Below are positions 1 through 15,174 of a stretch of 64,000 nucleotides of DNA, piece by piece. The position numbers and the translations under genes were made by a program. The stretch covers positions 6,351,501 to 6,415,500 of the forward strand of contig JAXDDX010000007.1 in the NCBI GenBank assembly GCA_034670405.1, given 5' to 3'. This stretch comes from Hoplostethus atlanticus. Its lineage: Eukaryota; Chordata; Actinopteri; Trachichthyiformes; Trachichthyidae. Below the pieces are notes generated by a model. The model was not told the origin of the DNA and searched no databases. It saw only the letters and a list, made by a program, of their open reading frames with translations. Within the stretch, counting starts at the first letter, position 1. The number at the start of each line of letters is the position of its first letter.

Positions 1-341
1 CTCGCCTCCCTGTTTATATCTATTTATTGACTTCCTCAGTTGGTGAAAGCTGCCTTGTTTTGTCCTGTTTCATCTTGTTTTTTTCATTGGTTTGTGGTCT
101 GGACTACATGATTGCTGTGTTGTTTTTTTTTATAACATTCTTTGCATGTTCTGAAATGAAGAGGAAGTTTAAATTTATTATATAAGCCTTTAAAGCTTAG
201 TAATTTAAATTGAGTAAGGTATTTGTGTGTGTAAATGAGCTCATCAATCAGTACATGATTACTGATGCTAGAATACAATAAATGTTTGCTACCTTATTTG
301 CCTATCTTTATCTCTGGTTTCCTCTTCCCACTTCTCTGTAG

Positions 342-3300
342 AACGGCTGGTTGTTGTTGCTGAACACTATGAGAGCAGTTTAAGTGATTTCCAAAAACAG
401 GGAAAACCAGCCAGGTGACATTGCTATTGTAATCCTTCAATTTAGAAGTGATAATATGTGATGTGTCTCTTCTCTTTGGAATTTACATTATTTCACTTTG
501 TATTTTTGTATACAGTATATAGAGTGGTGCAGGGATGACATATTTTTGTAGGCCAACCCAGAAGTTGGGCGGACTCGTGAGTAGATGAGTTTTCGTGGTC
601 GGCGTGATGACGTTTAATGTCCCCGACAACCTCTGTAGTCTCATTTAGCCACTTGTTAGCAACCGTGTAAAAGCTTCAAAATTCACGAGTTGGGTATTTA
701 CTGATGTGTTTTATGTCGTAGAACAAAACGTGAAAACCTCTTAAGCTTGTGTTAACCACAGACCTTATTTCAGGCATCTAACCAAAAACCCATTCAAAAA
801 ACCCATAGAAAAATGCTAACTCATTTCCGGGTTTTAGGACTCATTCCTGCACCACTCTATAGGGGGGGAACACTAGCCTATGCATTAACCTTGCCATCTA
901 CTGGCTGACTTGCATAATAACAACACTCATGGATTGTTTTATACCAACATTATATGTTTACAGAAAAACTAGTAATTCCCCTATATATCTTTCCTCTGAA
1001 ACATTCACAATTTGTCCATCAACTTGAACCCCTGCAGTGAGTAATGCTCTGTGGTGTGTTTTAGCCCAGAAAAGGTGCTGCAGATTGCCTATGAGGTCCT
1101 TGAAGGTCTAGAGTTCATGAACAAACATGGGATGGTGCACAGAGCCCTCAACACACACAACATCCTCATGGACTGCAAGGTACAGTCCCTTTTCTTTAAC
1201 AGAAGAAGCTGTTTTCAGTCTACATTATGTTGATTGGGCATCTATTCAATGAATAAATGCAAGAATTAGCAAAAAGTAATGCTGCTGCAATAAAATTTAA
1301 TATTTTTTCTTTGTAGGGGAACGTCAAGCTGGCAAAGTTCGGCCTCTATCACATGACTGATCATGGGGCAGATGTGGACTTTCCCATTGGGTAAGCCTTT
1401 GTCTCCTCATTCTCATCACAGAAAAATGTCCATCAATGCACCTCTGGAACTCTTCAACTAGTGGGTCAAAGGTTTGCTTGTATCTGTTTGCTGTTAGTCA
1501 AAGGCGATTGACCATAAGACTGATGCATAATGGCCTATCCTATTTCATAGAAACCAGGTTTAGGGCATCAGAGTAGCTTCCTGGTTGAGGTACTGTAACA
1601 GATCGCTGGACTTTTATCCTAATCCAAAGGCCTTTGTGTCCTACGCAGTCTCTCTGTGTAATATCCTTTTGCAAATTGGAAAGAGGAATGATGGCATGTG
1701 CGAGCACGTGTGTGCGTGCTGCATGCGCATGTTCATGACTTTTAATAAAACATCTGGCTTGAAAATGTAATAAATGCATTTGTCAAACTCTCATGCACAT
1801 TGTTGATAAGAACCATTGTGCCCTGCATACATCACCCCATGAGAGAAATGTGAGCCAAATAAACACTTAAGATAGCGGAAATGGACAGTCTGCAGAATGT
1901 CATATATCAGTTTCTCCCATGAGACATAACATGGAAAGGACATTCAGTCAAGCTATGATGGAAATCTACAAAATGATGTTTCTGTTGTATCGCTACACTA
2001 CACCACAACTGGGTATCCTAATACATCCTCTATAGAGGCTGCCTAAGTAATGTGCTACTCTACTCTGTGATCGTGACCACAGGTACCCATCATACCTCGC
2101 TCCAGAGGTGATTGCCCAGGGCTCCTTCCACCCCAGCGACCCTTCCCACGATGAAGCTCCTCTGCCCTCAGGGTCCAAGACTGATGTCTGGTCTCTTGGG
2201 GTTTTGCTCTTTGAAATGTGTGCTGTAAGCATCTTTTAGAAACCACTTGATACAAGTAGCATTTCATATTTGACCTTTCAGATGACATTTTAATGTCAGT
2301 GTGGTTTTGCTTGAATTTATGTTTAAGACTTAATTTCACCTTCTAAGTCTAATGCTGTTATTACAGGGACGCCGGTTACTGCAGAATATTGATATAAGCG
2401 AGAGACTGAAGTTCATCCTAACCTTGGGTAAGTGGCGAGGTTGTAATCATCCTTTGTACTGTACATTATGCTCTTTTATATGGCTCAATTAGGCTCACTT
2501 ATGCTGTGGTGTTGTTTGTCATTCTCAGGTTGCATGGATGACATTGTCACTGTCCTTGCTGAGGAGCATGGCTGCCTGGATACTATCAAGGTAGACTAGA
2601 TCACATTCATATATGATCATATTCAGATGTGATTGCATTTAGCCATTGATTGCATTTTCCCCCCGAAACTAAAAGGTCATTATTTGTCAGCATTTTCTGT
2701 GTCACTTACCAGTCTTCACAATCTACATAACCTGTTCTTTAGTGTGTGTTTAAATGGCTTAATTCGTAGCCCCTAGTAGGACTAGTCATTTTTCTGTGGG
2801 ATTTTGGAAAGCAACAAACACGGACTGAATTGTGCGCAACTAATCCAGTTGTCCCTGTGCATTTTTCAGGAGCTCCCTGAGAATGTTCTAGAGTTATTAC
2901 GGAAATGCTTGACCTTTCTTCCATCCAAAAGGTAAATACAGTCTTTGTTGGATATCATATCCTGTTGGAGGACATTTGCCCTTTGCTTTCCAAGCCACTT
3001 TGGTCATGCAGCTAAGCTACAAGAAGGGCATGAAATATTCACAGCGTGTATGGAAAAGAAGGTTCCAGCATGCTGTGAAGGCTTTGAATGGGTTGACTCC
3101 TACTTACATTTCTGAACTCCTACGCCCTGACATGACCCTCAGCCCCCTTCGGTTCTCTGATTAGTCTTAGCTGTACCACGCTCTGGGCTGAAGCTTAAGT
3201 GAGATCGGGCATTTGAGGTTGCAGCCCCTAGATTGTCGAACAGCCTCCCACTCTCCAGTCATCAGATCTGCCCCCACCCTTGAAACTTAAAAAAAAATCT

Positions 3301-3917
3301 TTCTTTGAGTCTACATGACATTCCTGTGAATGCATTCTCATGTGTGTGTTGCGGTGTGTAGTGTGCATGTGTTTGAGGAGTTGTATTCATTACTGTCTGG
3401 TCTATCAATTGTATTGTAATTGCTTGCATCTATTCTTGTTTTTGCTCTTCAATACTTACAGCACTTTGGTCAGCATTTGTTTTAAAGTGTGCTTTGTAAA
3501 TAAACTTGACTTGTTAGTGTTAGTGAAAGAAAATCCATTCTTTATTGTTAACAGTTTTGATATCACTGAAGCTTTAATTTTCTGAATACTCAGCTTTAAA
3601 CACTTGAGTTAAAGCTGCACTCAAAAATGTGTTTGATTGTGTTTGATTAGATATTGTGATTCTCACATACAGTGCAAATAGGGAACAATCAGACTAGTGG
3701 TAAAATCAGTGGGATGTAATTGCTAATGCTGTTAGATGACTGTAGTGTCTTTGTGTCTGCCCTTCCAGGCCCACCCCTGCAGAGCTGCTGAGGGACCCAG
3801 TGTTTAATGGGGTCTCCTGCCTCTATACTCCCTTCCAGAAGCCTGTTAGCCTCTTCTCCTCTTCCCTGCGCTGTGCGGGTCTAGAGCTCCCAGAGGACAT
3901 CAGTGACCTTTGCAAAG
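342..3917 (+). CDS. tbck: TBCK exon block 1: protein kinase-like (pseudokinase) domain
   Basis: Exons: 342-414, 1065-1179, 1317-1390, 2083-2224, 2367-2427, 2529-2590, 2870-2931, 3769-3917. The fold landmarks are present: a catalytic-loop equivalent reading [11 protein letters not shown], an activation-segment equivalent reading [15 protein letters not shown] for the APE motif, and [14 protein letters not shown] for the subdomain IX helix. The catalytic Asp of HRD is Ala, and the metal-binding Asp of DFG is replaced by Lys, so this copy should be catalytically dead, as known for the family. Intron 7 carries an old LINE fragment and the intron after the last exon carries a CA repeat. Confidence 0.95.
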
Positions 3918-3951
3918 GTCTGCCCCATCTACACACAAATGCACACACATG

Positions 3952-4000
<49 letters not shown>

Positions 4001-7000
4001 TTAATAACCTGAAATTTGCTTCAGTTAAGCATGCCCACATCAATACTGTTTTCACATTGAAAAGTCAAGCTGTTGTTTCCAGAGGTCTAATTACTAACCC
4101 CTATTAGAGTCAATTGTAAGATGGAAGACGTTTGAATCGATGTGTCTAATCCAGATCATCTTTTCCATGATCTTGAAGGTATGGGTATCCTGCTCTGTTT
4201 CTCTCTTTTTCTGTGCTGCATAGAGATGCCTGATACCTGGACTGAAAGATGATTGCCCTGAATTTCAGTACATATCAGAAACCGTTTGCTGTGATTTGTG
4301 TTTATCCCACTTGAATCGAGAAATAGGAAAAAGCAGAAGAGGTGACTGTGAAAGAACACAGGGGAATTTTCTGTGGATTTGAATAAATCTTCTGGTTCAG
4401 GGAGACTATTATTGGAATAAAGTGACACACAGTCAAATATTTAAGTTCAAATAAAAACAAAGTCAGTCTCTTCTTCAGTTGCAATGAAGCTGCTCCAGGT
4501 TGTACATGTTGATGACAGCACAAATTTGAGATCTTGCTTCATATTCTCTATATCAGGAGCATCGTTTTTAGTTTGACAACCATGCATTTTTGAGTTTATC
4601 CAATGGGCTTTGAAAGGGTTTTATGAGCCCACGGATGGTATTTTTTTTTCCTAACCCGTAGAATACCCATACAAAATCCTTTTAATCTTTCAATTGAAGT
4701 GAAAACAGGAAAACTACCAAAATTGTTACAAGGTTTCCACACGAAAGCAGCGATATGTGAATGTTATAAGTGGTATTCCCCGTTAGGTTTTATCCAAACG
4801 GTGTGCCACTGTGCCATGGGGAAAAGTATTTTACTCATTAACGAGTTGTTAATTGGAAATGCTAATACCTAATTAAAGAAATCATTATAGTGCATATGTT
4901 GTCGTACCACCTGTGCGGATGTAGTGAATGTGAAAGGGGAGGTGTTCTTTGTTTGTGCTGTGCGCTATTAGATGACGATGAAGACTACCTGTCGGAGCGG
5001 GCCATAGACGAGGTGTACCATCTGTGGTGTCTGGCAGGTGGAGACCTGGAAAAGGAGCTGACCAACAAGGAGATCATCCTGTCCAAACCTCCAGTCTGCA
5101 CTCTGCCCAAGTACATCGCACACACACACACACACACACATTCAGAGAGACTTGAGCTAGTTTTATCAGCAAGTTAATATCCAGACCTGATAACAAGTCT
5201 CCTACCTCTCTCTCTCTTTGCTAGTTTTCTCCTGGAGGATGGGGAGTTGTTTGGCCAGGGCAGGGATCGGAGTTTCTTGCTAGATGACACCACAGTGACA
5301 CTGTCTCTCTGCCAGCTCAGAAATGTAAGACAATAAACACTTGAAAAGTCAGTATTAGTAAGTATTAATTGTCCCATAAACCACTTTGCCTAGTTTTTCT
5401 CCTTATTCGTGTATTGTGGATCAGCGTTATTTTATGACAATGTTCTCTGCCTTTTCAGAGACTGAAGGATGTGGCAGGAGAAGCCTATTACCCTCTGCTG
5501 GAAGACGAGTGAGGAATCTTTATCTTTTGATTTAGCCTGCTCCTGTCCTCCTCCCCTCCCCCGTCACTATTTTTCACAGCAGCTCGTCATTTATTTTGGC
5601 CCGAGTAAAGTCATATTCTCTCCGCCCCTCCCCCCTTCCTTCAGACAGTCAAGCCTGCCCCAGTCCAACAGCAGCAATGAGCTGTCTGCCACCGTCACGC
5701 TGCCACTCATCATCCGTGAGAGGGACACAGAGTACCAACTCATCCGCATCATCCTCTTTGACAGGCTCCTCAAGGTCTGGGCGCCATACAAATGATTGCA
5801 CACACACACACACACGCACCTGTGCGCACACATTTATACACGACACAAGCACACAGGATGTTACGCATGCACACCAACACACAAACATGAGCACACTCAC
5901 CTCTGTCTTGGCAGGTTCAAGACCTCCAATTCCCAGTCAAAGACAAAGTGTCTAAATGTGTTTCAACTCTGATCTTATGTTCCTGGGCTACAGTATCTGT
6001 AGTGATTATTAGACTATAAAAGAAAATAAATGATTAAATTAAATTAAATGTTCAGATTTAATACTTTCTATTTGACTTTGTCTTTTTCCTCAGGCCTATC
6101 CTTACAAGAAGAACCTAGTGTGGAAAGAGGCCAGAGTGGACATTCCCCCTCTCGTACGAGGCCTGGCGTGGGCTGGACTGCTAGGCATCGAGGTAGGAGA
6201 GAAATCTGACTCCCTGTTTCAACAAAAGGCGCTATTGTGGATCGCTTATATAGACGGTGTTTCTTCTTTTTGCCCAGGGAGACATTCAGGCCAAATATGA
6301 CAGCATAGACAAGGACACTCCTATACCAACTGACAGACAGGTACTCATCTCTCAATGTAATGATGTATGCTTCAAACTACATGTTGAGTAACAGTTGGTT
6401 GATTGCACTTTATATTTACACTTACTCTGTGTGTGTGTGTGTGTGTGTGTTTGTGTGCATGTTTGCAGATTGAGGTGGACATCCCACGCTGCCACCAGTA
6501 TGATGAGCTGCTGTCGTCTCCTCAGGGCCACATCAAGTTCAGGCGTGTGCTGAAAGCCTGGGTGGTCTCCCACCCTGACTTGGTCTATTGGCAGGGTCAG
6601 TCGCTGCCCTGTCTCTCTCTATCGCACTCTCTCACTTGCTCTCTTTCTCTCTCATCTCTTTTCTTCCTTAGTTTTCTTTCCCTCCTCTCGTTCTCTCTCT
6701 TGCTCACTCGTAGGCTATGCCGTAGGATGTTGTACTATACATGACTGGACACTAGATGGCAGTCATGTCGCACCATTTAAACTCCCAGCCTTGTATTGAG
6801 ATAAAATGATGTGAGCCTAGTAAATAGTATATTATTAACTGCTTTGTGTTAATTGTCCTGTCAGGTTTGGATTCACTTTGTGCCCCATTCCTGTACTTGA
6901 ATTTCAACAATGAAGGTAAGCATTTAATTCTGAAAGAGTGAATTCTGAAATGGCATGCTACTGTCATTGCGCCCTTACTGAGTCTAATTGTCACTCTTCC

Positions 7001-9830
7001 ATTGTTTCTTTTTGTCTTCTTGTCATGTCATCCTCTTCACAGCACTGGCATATGCCTGTATGTCTGCCTTCATCCCCAAATACCTGTACAACTTTTTCCT
7101 GAAGGACAACTCTCATGTCATCCAGGGTGAGCTACACTTGACAGAACACATGTTGTGCAACGTCTCTTGTTTTGTAATGGAAATTGCACACATCAGTACA
7201 TTTTCATATTATACGTGATGCCACTATAGATATCCAACGTTGTCTGTGGGTTGCTGCTAATTTAGTTAACTGCCATTGCAACTCAGGCAATATGTATTAA
7301 ACATGGTCAGCATTAGGCTGAGTTCAAAAACAAATTAACATCCACTAGCAAGGAGCAACAGGCTGTCAGCTCAATGTTGATTCAATTTTGGCTCCATATT
7401 GTTCCTGAGCTGTGAAAACTAATTTCAATTCGTCTTAATGGAGTTTGCAGCTGAGCCGCACTATTTAGAGATAGGGAGACAAATGAAACTGCAAAAAACC
7501 CGCAGAGAAATGTCAGAAGCGATTTCTTCTTGACTGATAAACTGAGACACCATACACCTCTTGAACTCTGTGGGGAATGTGGTTATTATCATTTCTTTCC
7601 ACTGCTAGATGCCCTAGAGAGCTGGCTAATGTTTGTCTGTCTGGTCGGAGTTCTTTTGTTGACTTTCGTTGGAATACGGAGCGGATTGGCTGTGGCACAG
7701 TTTCACATTGTGTGACTTTACTTTTGCCATAGTTGTTAAGTACAGAAGTTAATGTCCTTGGGTGCTCAGTGTATCAGTCCTTTACATTATGGGTTTGTGT
7801 AGTTCTTGATCTATTTGGGATAGCATCTCATATAATTACTCCTATAATAACCCTTTTTTCTTTAACGTTTCTAGTTACTCTCCACTATATGCTTTTCAAA
7901 AAAAGCAGAAACGAAAATATATATATTTTTTCATTAACCCTTCACGTTTTTAGTATATTCCGATACGTTTATTGTTTTTTAATAGTCCATTCTGGCACAA
8001 AAAAGTTTCGGAGACTATCAAATGTATAAGTCACATAATCCAAGTGTTTCTCAGGTAGCTTTATGCATAAACGTCTCTCCCTTTTGCCTGTGTTTCAGAG
8101 TACTTGACTGTTTTCTCCCAGGTGATTGCCTTCCACGACCCAGAGCTAAGCAACCATCTCAATGAGATTGGCTTCATCCCAGACGTAAGTAACCAAGAGC
8201 ATTGGCACCCTGACAAACTGACAAGTAGACAGCGGCAAAGGACATATTAGGATAACAACATTTTTCCCCTTCTTAGAAGTTTGCCCGCGATGGAAAGTCA
8301 AAGATTATTCTGGGTTCTGGCTCAGCGCCAGGGGCAAAGGAAATGACCATCCATGGATCACCATGTGTAGCTCTTGTTGTCATTGAATTTTTTTGTTCCA
8401 CATCCTCCTCTCCAGACTTTTGAGTCAGGGCCAAGTTCTCCCCACAGTCCACTGGTAATGATTTATACAGTGTCTAATGTCTGCAAGGCACCCTTAATGA
8501 TTGTCCTCTACCAGGATTACCTTATTTCTCTTACTCTGCACCACCTCTTCCTGCCCTTCCCTCCCTTTCTACATCTCTGATCAGACAGTGGCAAGGTTAA
8601 AGCCTCCACTGTCTCTCTAGGGTTAGAGTTAGTGTGCTGATAAATGTGTGTCACCTCAGTGGACCAGCCTCTGGGACATTATCCACAGGAAAGTACAATC
8701 TTTATCATTGAGGAGTCAGGGATTTAAACCCCTTCCTTTCAGATACAGCTGGAGTTTCTGATGCTGCAGCCCCCTTTTGTTAAGTAGTACAATTGAAGCA
8801 CCAAACTGCTTGTTGGTTGTCTGTCATACTTAAGTGTGGAGGAACAAAGAAAGAGAGAGGAGACACTTTGGCCTTCCCGTCGGATGAAAATTGCCTGTAG
8901 GCGTTTCTGCCTATATCTGCAGTGTGATTTTTGTTTTTATTAGTTTAACAAAGCATTAACTTGAACAGATGTCTTATTGTTATTCTTTTATCAAATTGTT
9001 CTCCTGTTCCTCTGTTGTTCAGCCCAGGCTGTTTCAAAGAAAGGCGTCCATGTTCTTGGGAAGTCGGCACTTTTGTACCAGTGTTATCCTGCCTTTCAAA
9101 GGGGCTGTATGTGCCTATTTTCATTGTTAAGCCACGATAATATTGGAACAAGCTTTATTGAAACAGCTTTCATGTTTGAAGTCAACCCAGTAATTAGACT
9201 TTACAAGCTATACATATTTCCTCTATGAACTTCAGAGAACACCCTGAACTGTTGCTCTACCCAAGTAGTAAATCCATTGGCCCTGAAAGGCAGAATGTTA
9301 CACTAAGTCACTACTGTATAAAACTTGCTTTGGTTTTCGATACATGCATACCAAAACATAGAATGCATTGAAGTAGTTGTTTTAGAGAAAGACCACAAGT
9401 AATCTTTCAAAATGTTCTCGTCAGCAATGCTCCAGCAGTGACATAACCCCTAGGCAGTGAGTCAGGTTACCACCGCAGCCAGCAGTTTCATACAAGCCAT
9501 TTTCAATTTGGCCACATCCCCCTTCCTCCCCTCACTGTCCTTCTCTCCTGGGTCTGCCATTTACACCTGGACTAATCCAATCTGGCTGGACTCGGGCTTC
9601 TACTGCAAGGTTGTTTAAATTGAGGCTGAGACTTGGAGTGCAGTGGCTCGCTCCTACTCATTACTCCTGGGCACAGACGAGGTCCACTGAATGCTCACCA
9701 GCTCCCCCGCGATTAGCTACCAATTAACTAGCTGAAATGAGCTCCAATATTCCTGCACACCCTGCAGTCCCTCACCGCTGGGTATGAGAGAGCCCAAGTG
9801 AGAATGGCCTCAAATGGCAGGTGTTGGAAC

Positions 9831-9863
<33 letters not shown>

Positions 9864-12800
9864 TGTGAGAGAGAGACTGTTTTTTTGCGAGTGTGTAATT
9901 TCAATTTCATGCATTTCCTCCTGGGGGAGTATGGAATGGAGAGAGTGAAAGAGAGGCTGGAAAAAGGAAGAAGGGATGGAGTGATTGGTGTAATGAGATT
10001 TCATTGTTAGCTTTCTCCCCACTGACTAATAACCAAACTCAGCAGTTTGCTGTTTATTGCCCTTTCTCTTTCTCAGAAGCTATACAACTTGGAGGCAAAG
10101 TGTACAGTTTTTCTCAAAGACAAAACACTCATTTTGTTTGTATCTTAAGTTGATATGAGCATATGTTTCAGTATAACATTATCACATGAATGCACTTATT
10201 TATCATTTTTCTTATTTTTTCCCACCACACAGCTTTATGCTATTCCCTGGTTCCTGACCATGTTTACACGTAAGTAGCTATTCTTTGTATGCATGGTGTC
10301 TCCTACAATTAGAGTATCATAACAGAACAGATTGAAAAGGTCAGTGGCTCCAGTATGGACAAGTAGCTTTTTTGGGGGAGGATTGTGACCTTTATTCTGG
10401 CTGCTAATTGATTCTTGTCCTGATGGGACTCTTAGTCTTACACTACTTCAGATTTTCACCTGCACATATTTATATTCTAGTCGTCTTGAATGAATTTAAA
10501 CAGTTTAAACAGAAGTTTAAACAGAAAGTATATTTATTGATTCCAATTACCAGCTTGAGTGAGTCCCTTAAGCTATCTACTTGAGGGTTTACAGTTCAGG
10601 CTATTGGCACGCTTGCATTTATGCAGATAATGTACAATATCTTCTGAAATACTTGGAAATTTAAACAACTTTCGGGCCTTCACACGTTCATCTGTTTTAT
10701 TGAACAGTACATGATCAAACAATACAATACAAATATTTTTAGTGTCGGGAAAACTGGGTGTCAATTGAAGGTCATGGGTCCTCCAGCAGGACAATGACCC
10801 AGAACACATCCAAAAGCACCCAGGAATGGTTCAAGAGAAAACTCAGTCAATGTTCAGTTGGTCAAAGGAATCCTTCAAACCTTGAAGAACTGGAGCGGGA
10901 TGCAATTGAGGAGTGGAAGAAACTGCCAGCAGAAAGGAGCAGAAACATTTGGAAGCATCATCATTACCAAAAGCTGAGCAACTAGGTATTAGAAAAGGGT
11001 GACTATAATCATGGTCATGGTCACTTTTCAAGTTTGAAGCCATAATATATATATATTTTTATATTTGTGTTCTTATTGTTTGATCATGTGCTGTTAAATA
11101 AAACAGATAAACATGTGAAGACTGAAAGTTGTTAAAATTTCCAATTATTTTAGAAGATATTGTACATTATCTGTACAAAATGCAATGGTGCCAATAATTG
11201 CCAGAACTGTCACTTTGCCTGGTTCTCAGCGTGCAGTTTGACAGTTGGTGGCAGCATTACGCTGTAGCCTTCCCACAGGGCACAGTTGGAGCTCTGAAAT
11301 ATGAGTATATTAACAGGGATTATCAGTGAATTTTACAAATATATTAAATTATAAGCTACTAAAACTTTCTCTAAGCTTTACCTACCTCAAAGAGTTTGAT
11401 CTTCCACCCAAATGCAGCCCCATCGTGCAGTGCCACAGTTTGAATCTACTTTTTACCGTCTCAAATCTCCAGTTACACACACACACACACACACACTAAC
11501 CACTCCTAGGGTGGAGAGTGTGAGGTGTGACCCTTTTTGCCGCCTATCCTCACCCAGAGGCAGTGTGTGAGTCCAGCATTCAGGAGGTGTGCCCCTCTGA
11601 CTGCTAATGTCTCCAATCCAGTATGAGATAGGGTGTGAGGGTCATCTTCCATTCACACACAAAGACACACTGCCTGTCACTCACATGCACCAGTCTGCTC
11701 AGCTGACTGCTAATGCGTTGAAGACCCTCCAAGGCATTCCTCCCTCCCTCCCCCTCTCTCTCCGTCTCACCACACTCTGCCCACACCGCTCCACTGCTGA
11801 GCATCCACCTCTACACAACCTGATGACATAAACAGGTGGATAATAGTTTCATGCATACACGGAGGAGATATTAAATGTCAGTATAATTAAAATAAAATGA
11901 GTGAAATTAATAACCATAGTGGGATATTGTGCATCAGGATGTGGTTTTATTTGGCTTGAAATAACTTGTGCATTAGGTTCCCTCATTCAAAGCGCCTCAG
12001 CCCCCTTATGTTCCTCCTATGTCATTTTTCCATCACAGCACCCACGCAATAAACATTTTCCCAGCTGCATCCCCCACCTCAAATATCCCTCCAAGGCTAT
12101 CTTACCAAAGCACAGTTTTGCTCAATGAGCTCCCCATTTTAAAGGCATAGGGACATGTTAAGTAAATGTGCTATACACATGCAAATCCCACTCATTATAT
12201 GCAAACTGCTTCCCCATTTCCCACTGTGTGCATGTTGTATACCATTGTCCCTCATGCCAGTTCCCTTACCCTTTGTGTATCCCTCCAGGGATTTGTGTTT
12301 TCATGCACCACTGTATTCAGTGATTTTGCTAAATCTTCCCTTTTGTTGTGTTTTATTTCTGCACCCACCATACAGATGTGTTCCCACTGCACAAGATCTT
12401 CCACCTGTGGGACACACTGCTGCTGGGTAACTCCTCTTTTCCCTTCTGTATCGGCGTGGCCATATTGCAGCAGCTCAGGGACCGCCTCTTGGCTAATGGC
12501 TTCAACGAGTGCATCCTACTCTTCTCTGACCTGCCAGGTGAGAACAGGAGCTGGTGCTTACATCCTTGTAAATACTATAGCTTCTCTTTATCCCTCTTTT
12601 CAGGAATGTCTCATATTTATTTACTTTGCTGTCTATACCTTAGGTAGGCAATAATAGAAGCCTGCCTAGCAGCATCTTTTCTCAGCCCTAATATCTGCAA
12701 TTATAAATAGGTGAAAATCCCGCACAAATTGGTTGCGGGACTTTTAACCTACCGTTTTCCCTATGCCTGAATGGAGAGCTGTCCATCTGTATCAGCGATT

Positions 12801-15087
12801 GCTCTTCGTTTGTATGAAACTGTGTTTTGGTTGTCAGAGGGCTAATGTTTGCCCATAACTCTGAGTTAATGATACCACCAAAGCCAGCGTGTCTGTGCTC
12901 CTACATAGACAACCCCATCCTTGATGTACTCTAGGCATGCCACGCTGTGTTCTGCATCTGTCGAACAGTCAGAGGAAGATTGTTTGGAAGGGAGCAACCG
13001 CTGAGCCCTGGAAAACTGCCCTGCCACTGAAATCCCTCCCCCAACCTCCATGATTTGCCAGCATTTCCATTGCTTATCATTCACACTCTAAGCCCTAATT
13101 CCACCCTCAGTCTATGTAGACTGTGTAGACACTCTGAGGGGTTATCTTTTCAGCTCCCCAGCAGTATTAGTGATGTTGTAGGAGTTGACTTCTTAATTAT
13201 TATCAGGCAGGATTCAGAGTGACCAAGTGGCACTATTCTGACAAGTCTGAGCCCACAATGGCAGGATTATGCATGCCAGGCGTAGAGACAGACACAAAAA
13301 AGAAAGCTAATGGTTGCCATGGGAATGGGAGGCTAGCAGCCTGCCCAAAGCAAATACCTAAAAAATGTTCTCATTCTAAAACACCATGGGAGATTTGTAT
13401 GAAAACCTGTCCTAACACAGGGTTAAAGTGTGGTGGTGCTGTTGGTGGTGGTGGGAAGGGGGACCGGCAGAAAATAAATGACTTAAAAGGAACAGGGTCT
13501 AATCCAGCCTGGTGAATTTGACATTTTGGAAATATAAGATGCAACACACACAAATTATCAACATAATTACAGTTTTTTGGCCTGTCGGTACACCACCTTA
13601 GTGGCATATCACTGATACGAGAAAAAAAAAACACTGGGGGGGTGGAGTCTTTTAATTGAGCACTATGGTTGTTAATCCCTGTAGGTTTCAGTGCATTACC
13701 ACCAAGAGGCGTTCTTACGAAGCTTCAGTCTCCTCTTAAAGGAGACACAGAGGGGCTGGCATCAAATCAAGGAGGAACTCTGTGGTTTTTTCCAAATCTT
13801 AAGAACCCGAATGCATGGCATTAGTTTTGGGCTATGGGTTGGGGCTATTTGATAACTACTATTGACAAACTAACTGCAAGTCATGAGGTTTTTAAATGTG
13901 GTGTCTGTGCAAACACATTGCCCTGTGGGGGCTTTGCTGTTTCTTTCTGCTGTATACGCCACACAGAGTGAAGTTCTCCTAACAGTCTTTCTTAATACAT
14001 GCCCACTTTACTGCTCCGGTTCCCTCTCACAAAGCGATTACTTCAGCAAAGTATCGGTGTCACAAAATCCGAGAGCGGCATTCATAATGTATGTCTTCCA
14101 ATGTACCTCTTGCCTGGGGGATAGCTCAATCAATTTCCCTTAAAACTCTATTTCCAAATGCTGCTTAGCCCTCTTTTCCTAGCTGAAAGGCAAAATGACA
14201 TTGGGTTTTAAAACCGCTATAGAGACAGGGATGATTTCTCCAAAAGGGAAGCTAGGGCACTCTGTAAACTCAGGAACCAGCAGCTTCCACTTCTGCCTTA
14301 GTCCATGTTGCCATACTTCACTGTGTTTTACTGACCAAATCCAACAGATTCATGTGATTGAGGCCGAGGGGTAAGGAGAGCCAGTTCTCCTTATAAAGGT
14401 AAAATATGTTGGCCTAGAGCTGTAGTCAACTTCTTTGGCAAGACTCCCTGAGAAGCTACTACTGCCAGCTCCATTCTGTATATTACTGCCAGCCTCATTA
14501 TCAGAGCTTGTGTATACCTGGGTAGTTACAGTGTAGTATCTGGCTCTCACTCAAAACTATATTAGGAATGGATTCTCTCCTGTAGAGTCACCTCTAACAG
14601 ACTTGTTTACTTTAGCTTCCAGCCATCCTCTGGTCCACTTCAATATTTGAGATTATTTTCTTCCAGGGGCAATTTGTTATAGACACAATACTGCTGAATG
14701 CAGTACAATCCAACACCATTACAGTACAATATTTTTGTACCTCTAATAAATGACAGTAGAGGGCACTTCTGGTTGTATTCCCAGTACTGTAGATTTCGCT
14801 CAGTCACTGGGCTCATTGGCCTGCAATGAATAGGGCTTGGGTGTGTCTCTTATATAATGAAGGGTAAATATTTTGAATGGGATGTTGAATTAATTTACTG
14901 TTCTCTTTTACTCATTAGAGCAATGCAGTACAATGCATTGGACATAAAAGTCAATATAGATAGTTCAACCAGTGCAAATGTTGTGTAATTAGCCAATAGT
15001 GTCTACTAGGGTACGCCTATGTTGGAAGCAATGTTTTCCAGGTCAGTCTATATATGCACGGTCTGCCCACATTCATATGCCTGGATT

Positions 15088-15174
<87 letters not shown>

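Noticed and set aside
12166-12654. 162-codon plus-strand ORF
   Set aside because: It is an out-of-frame shadow of the tbck exon 12376-12537 plus intron; the real frame is the TBC domain.
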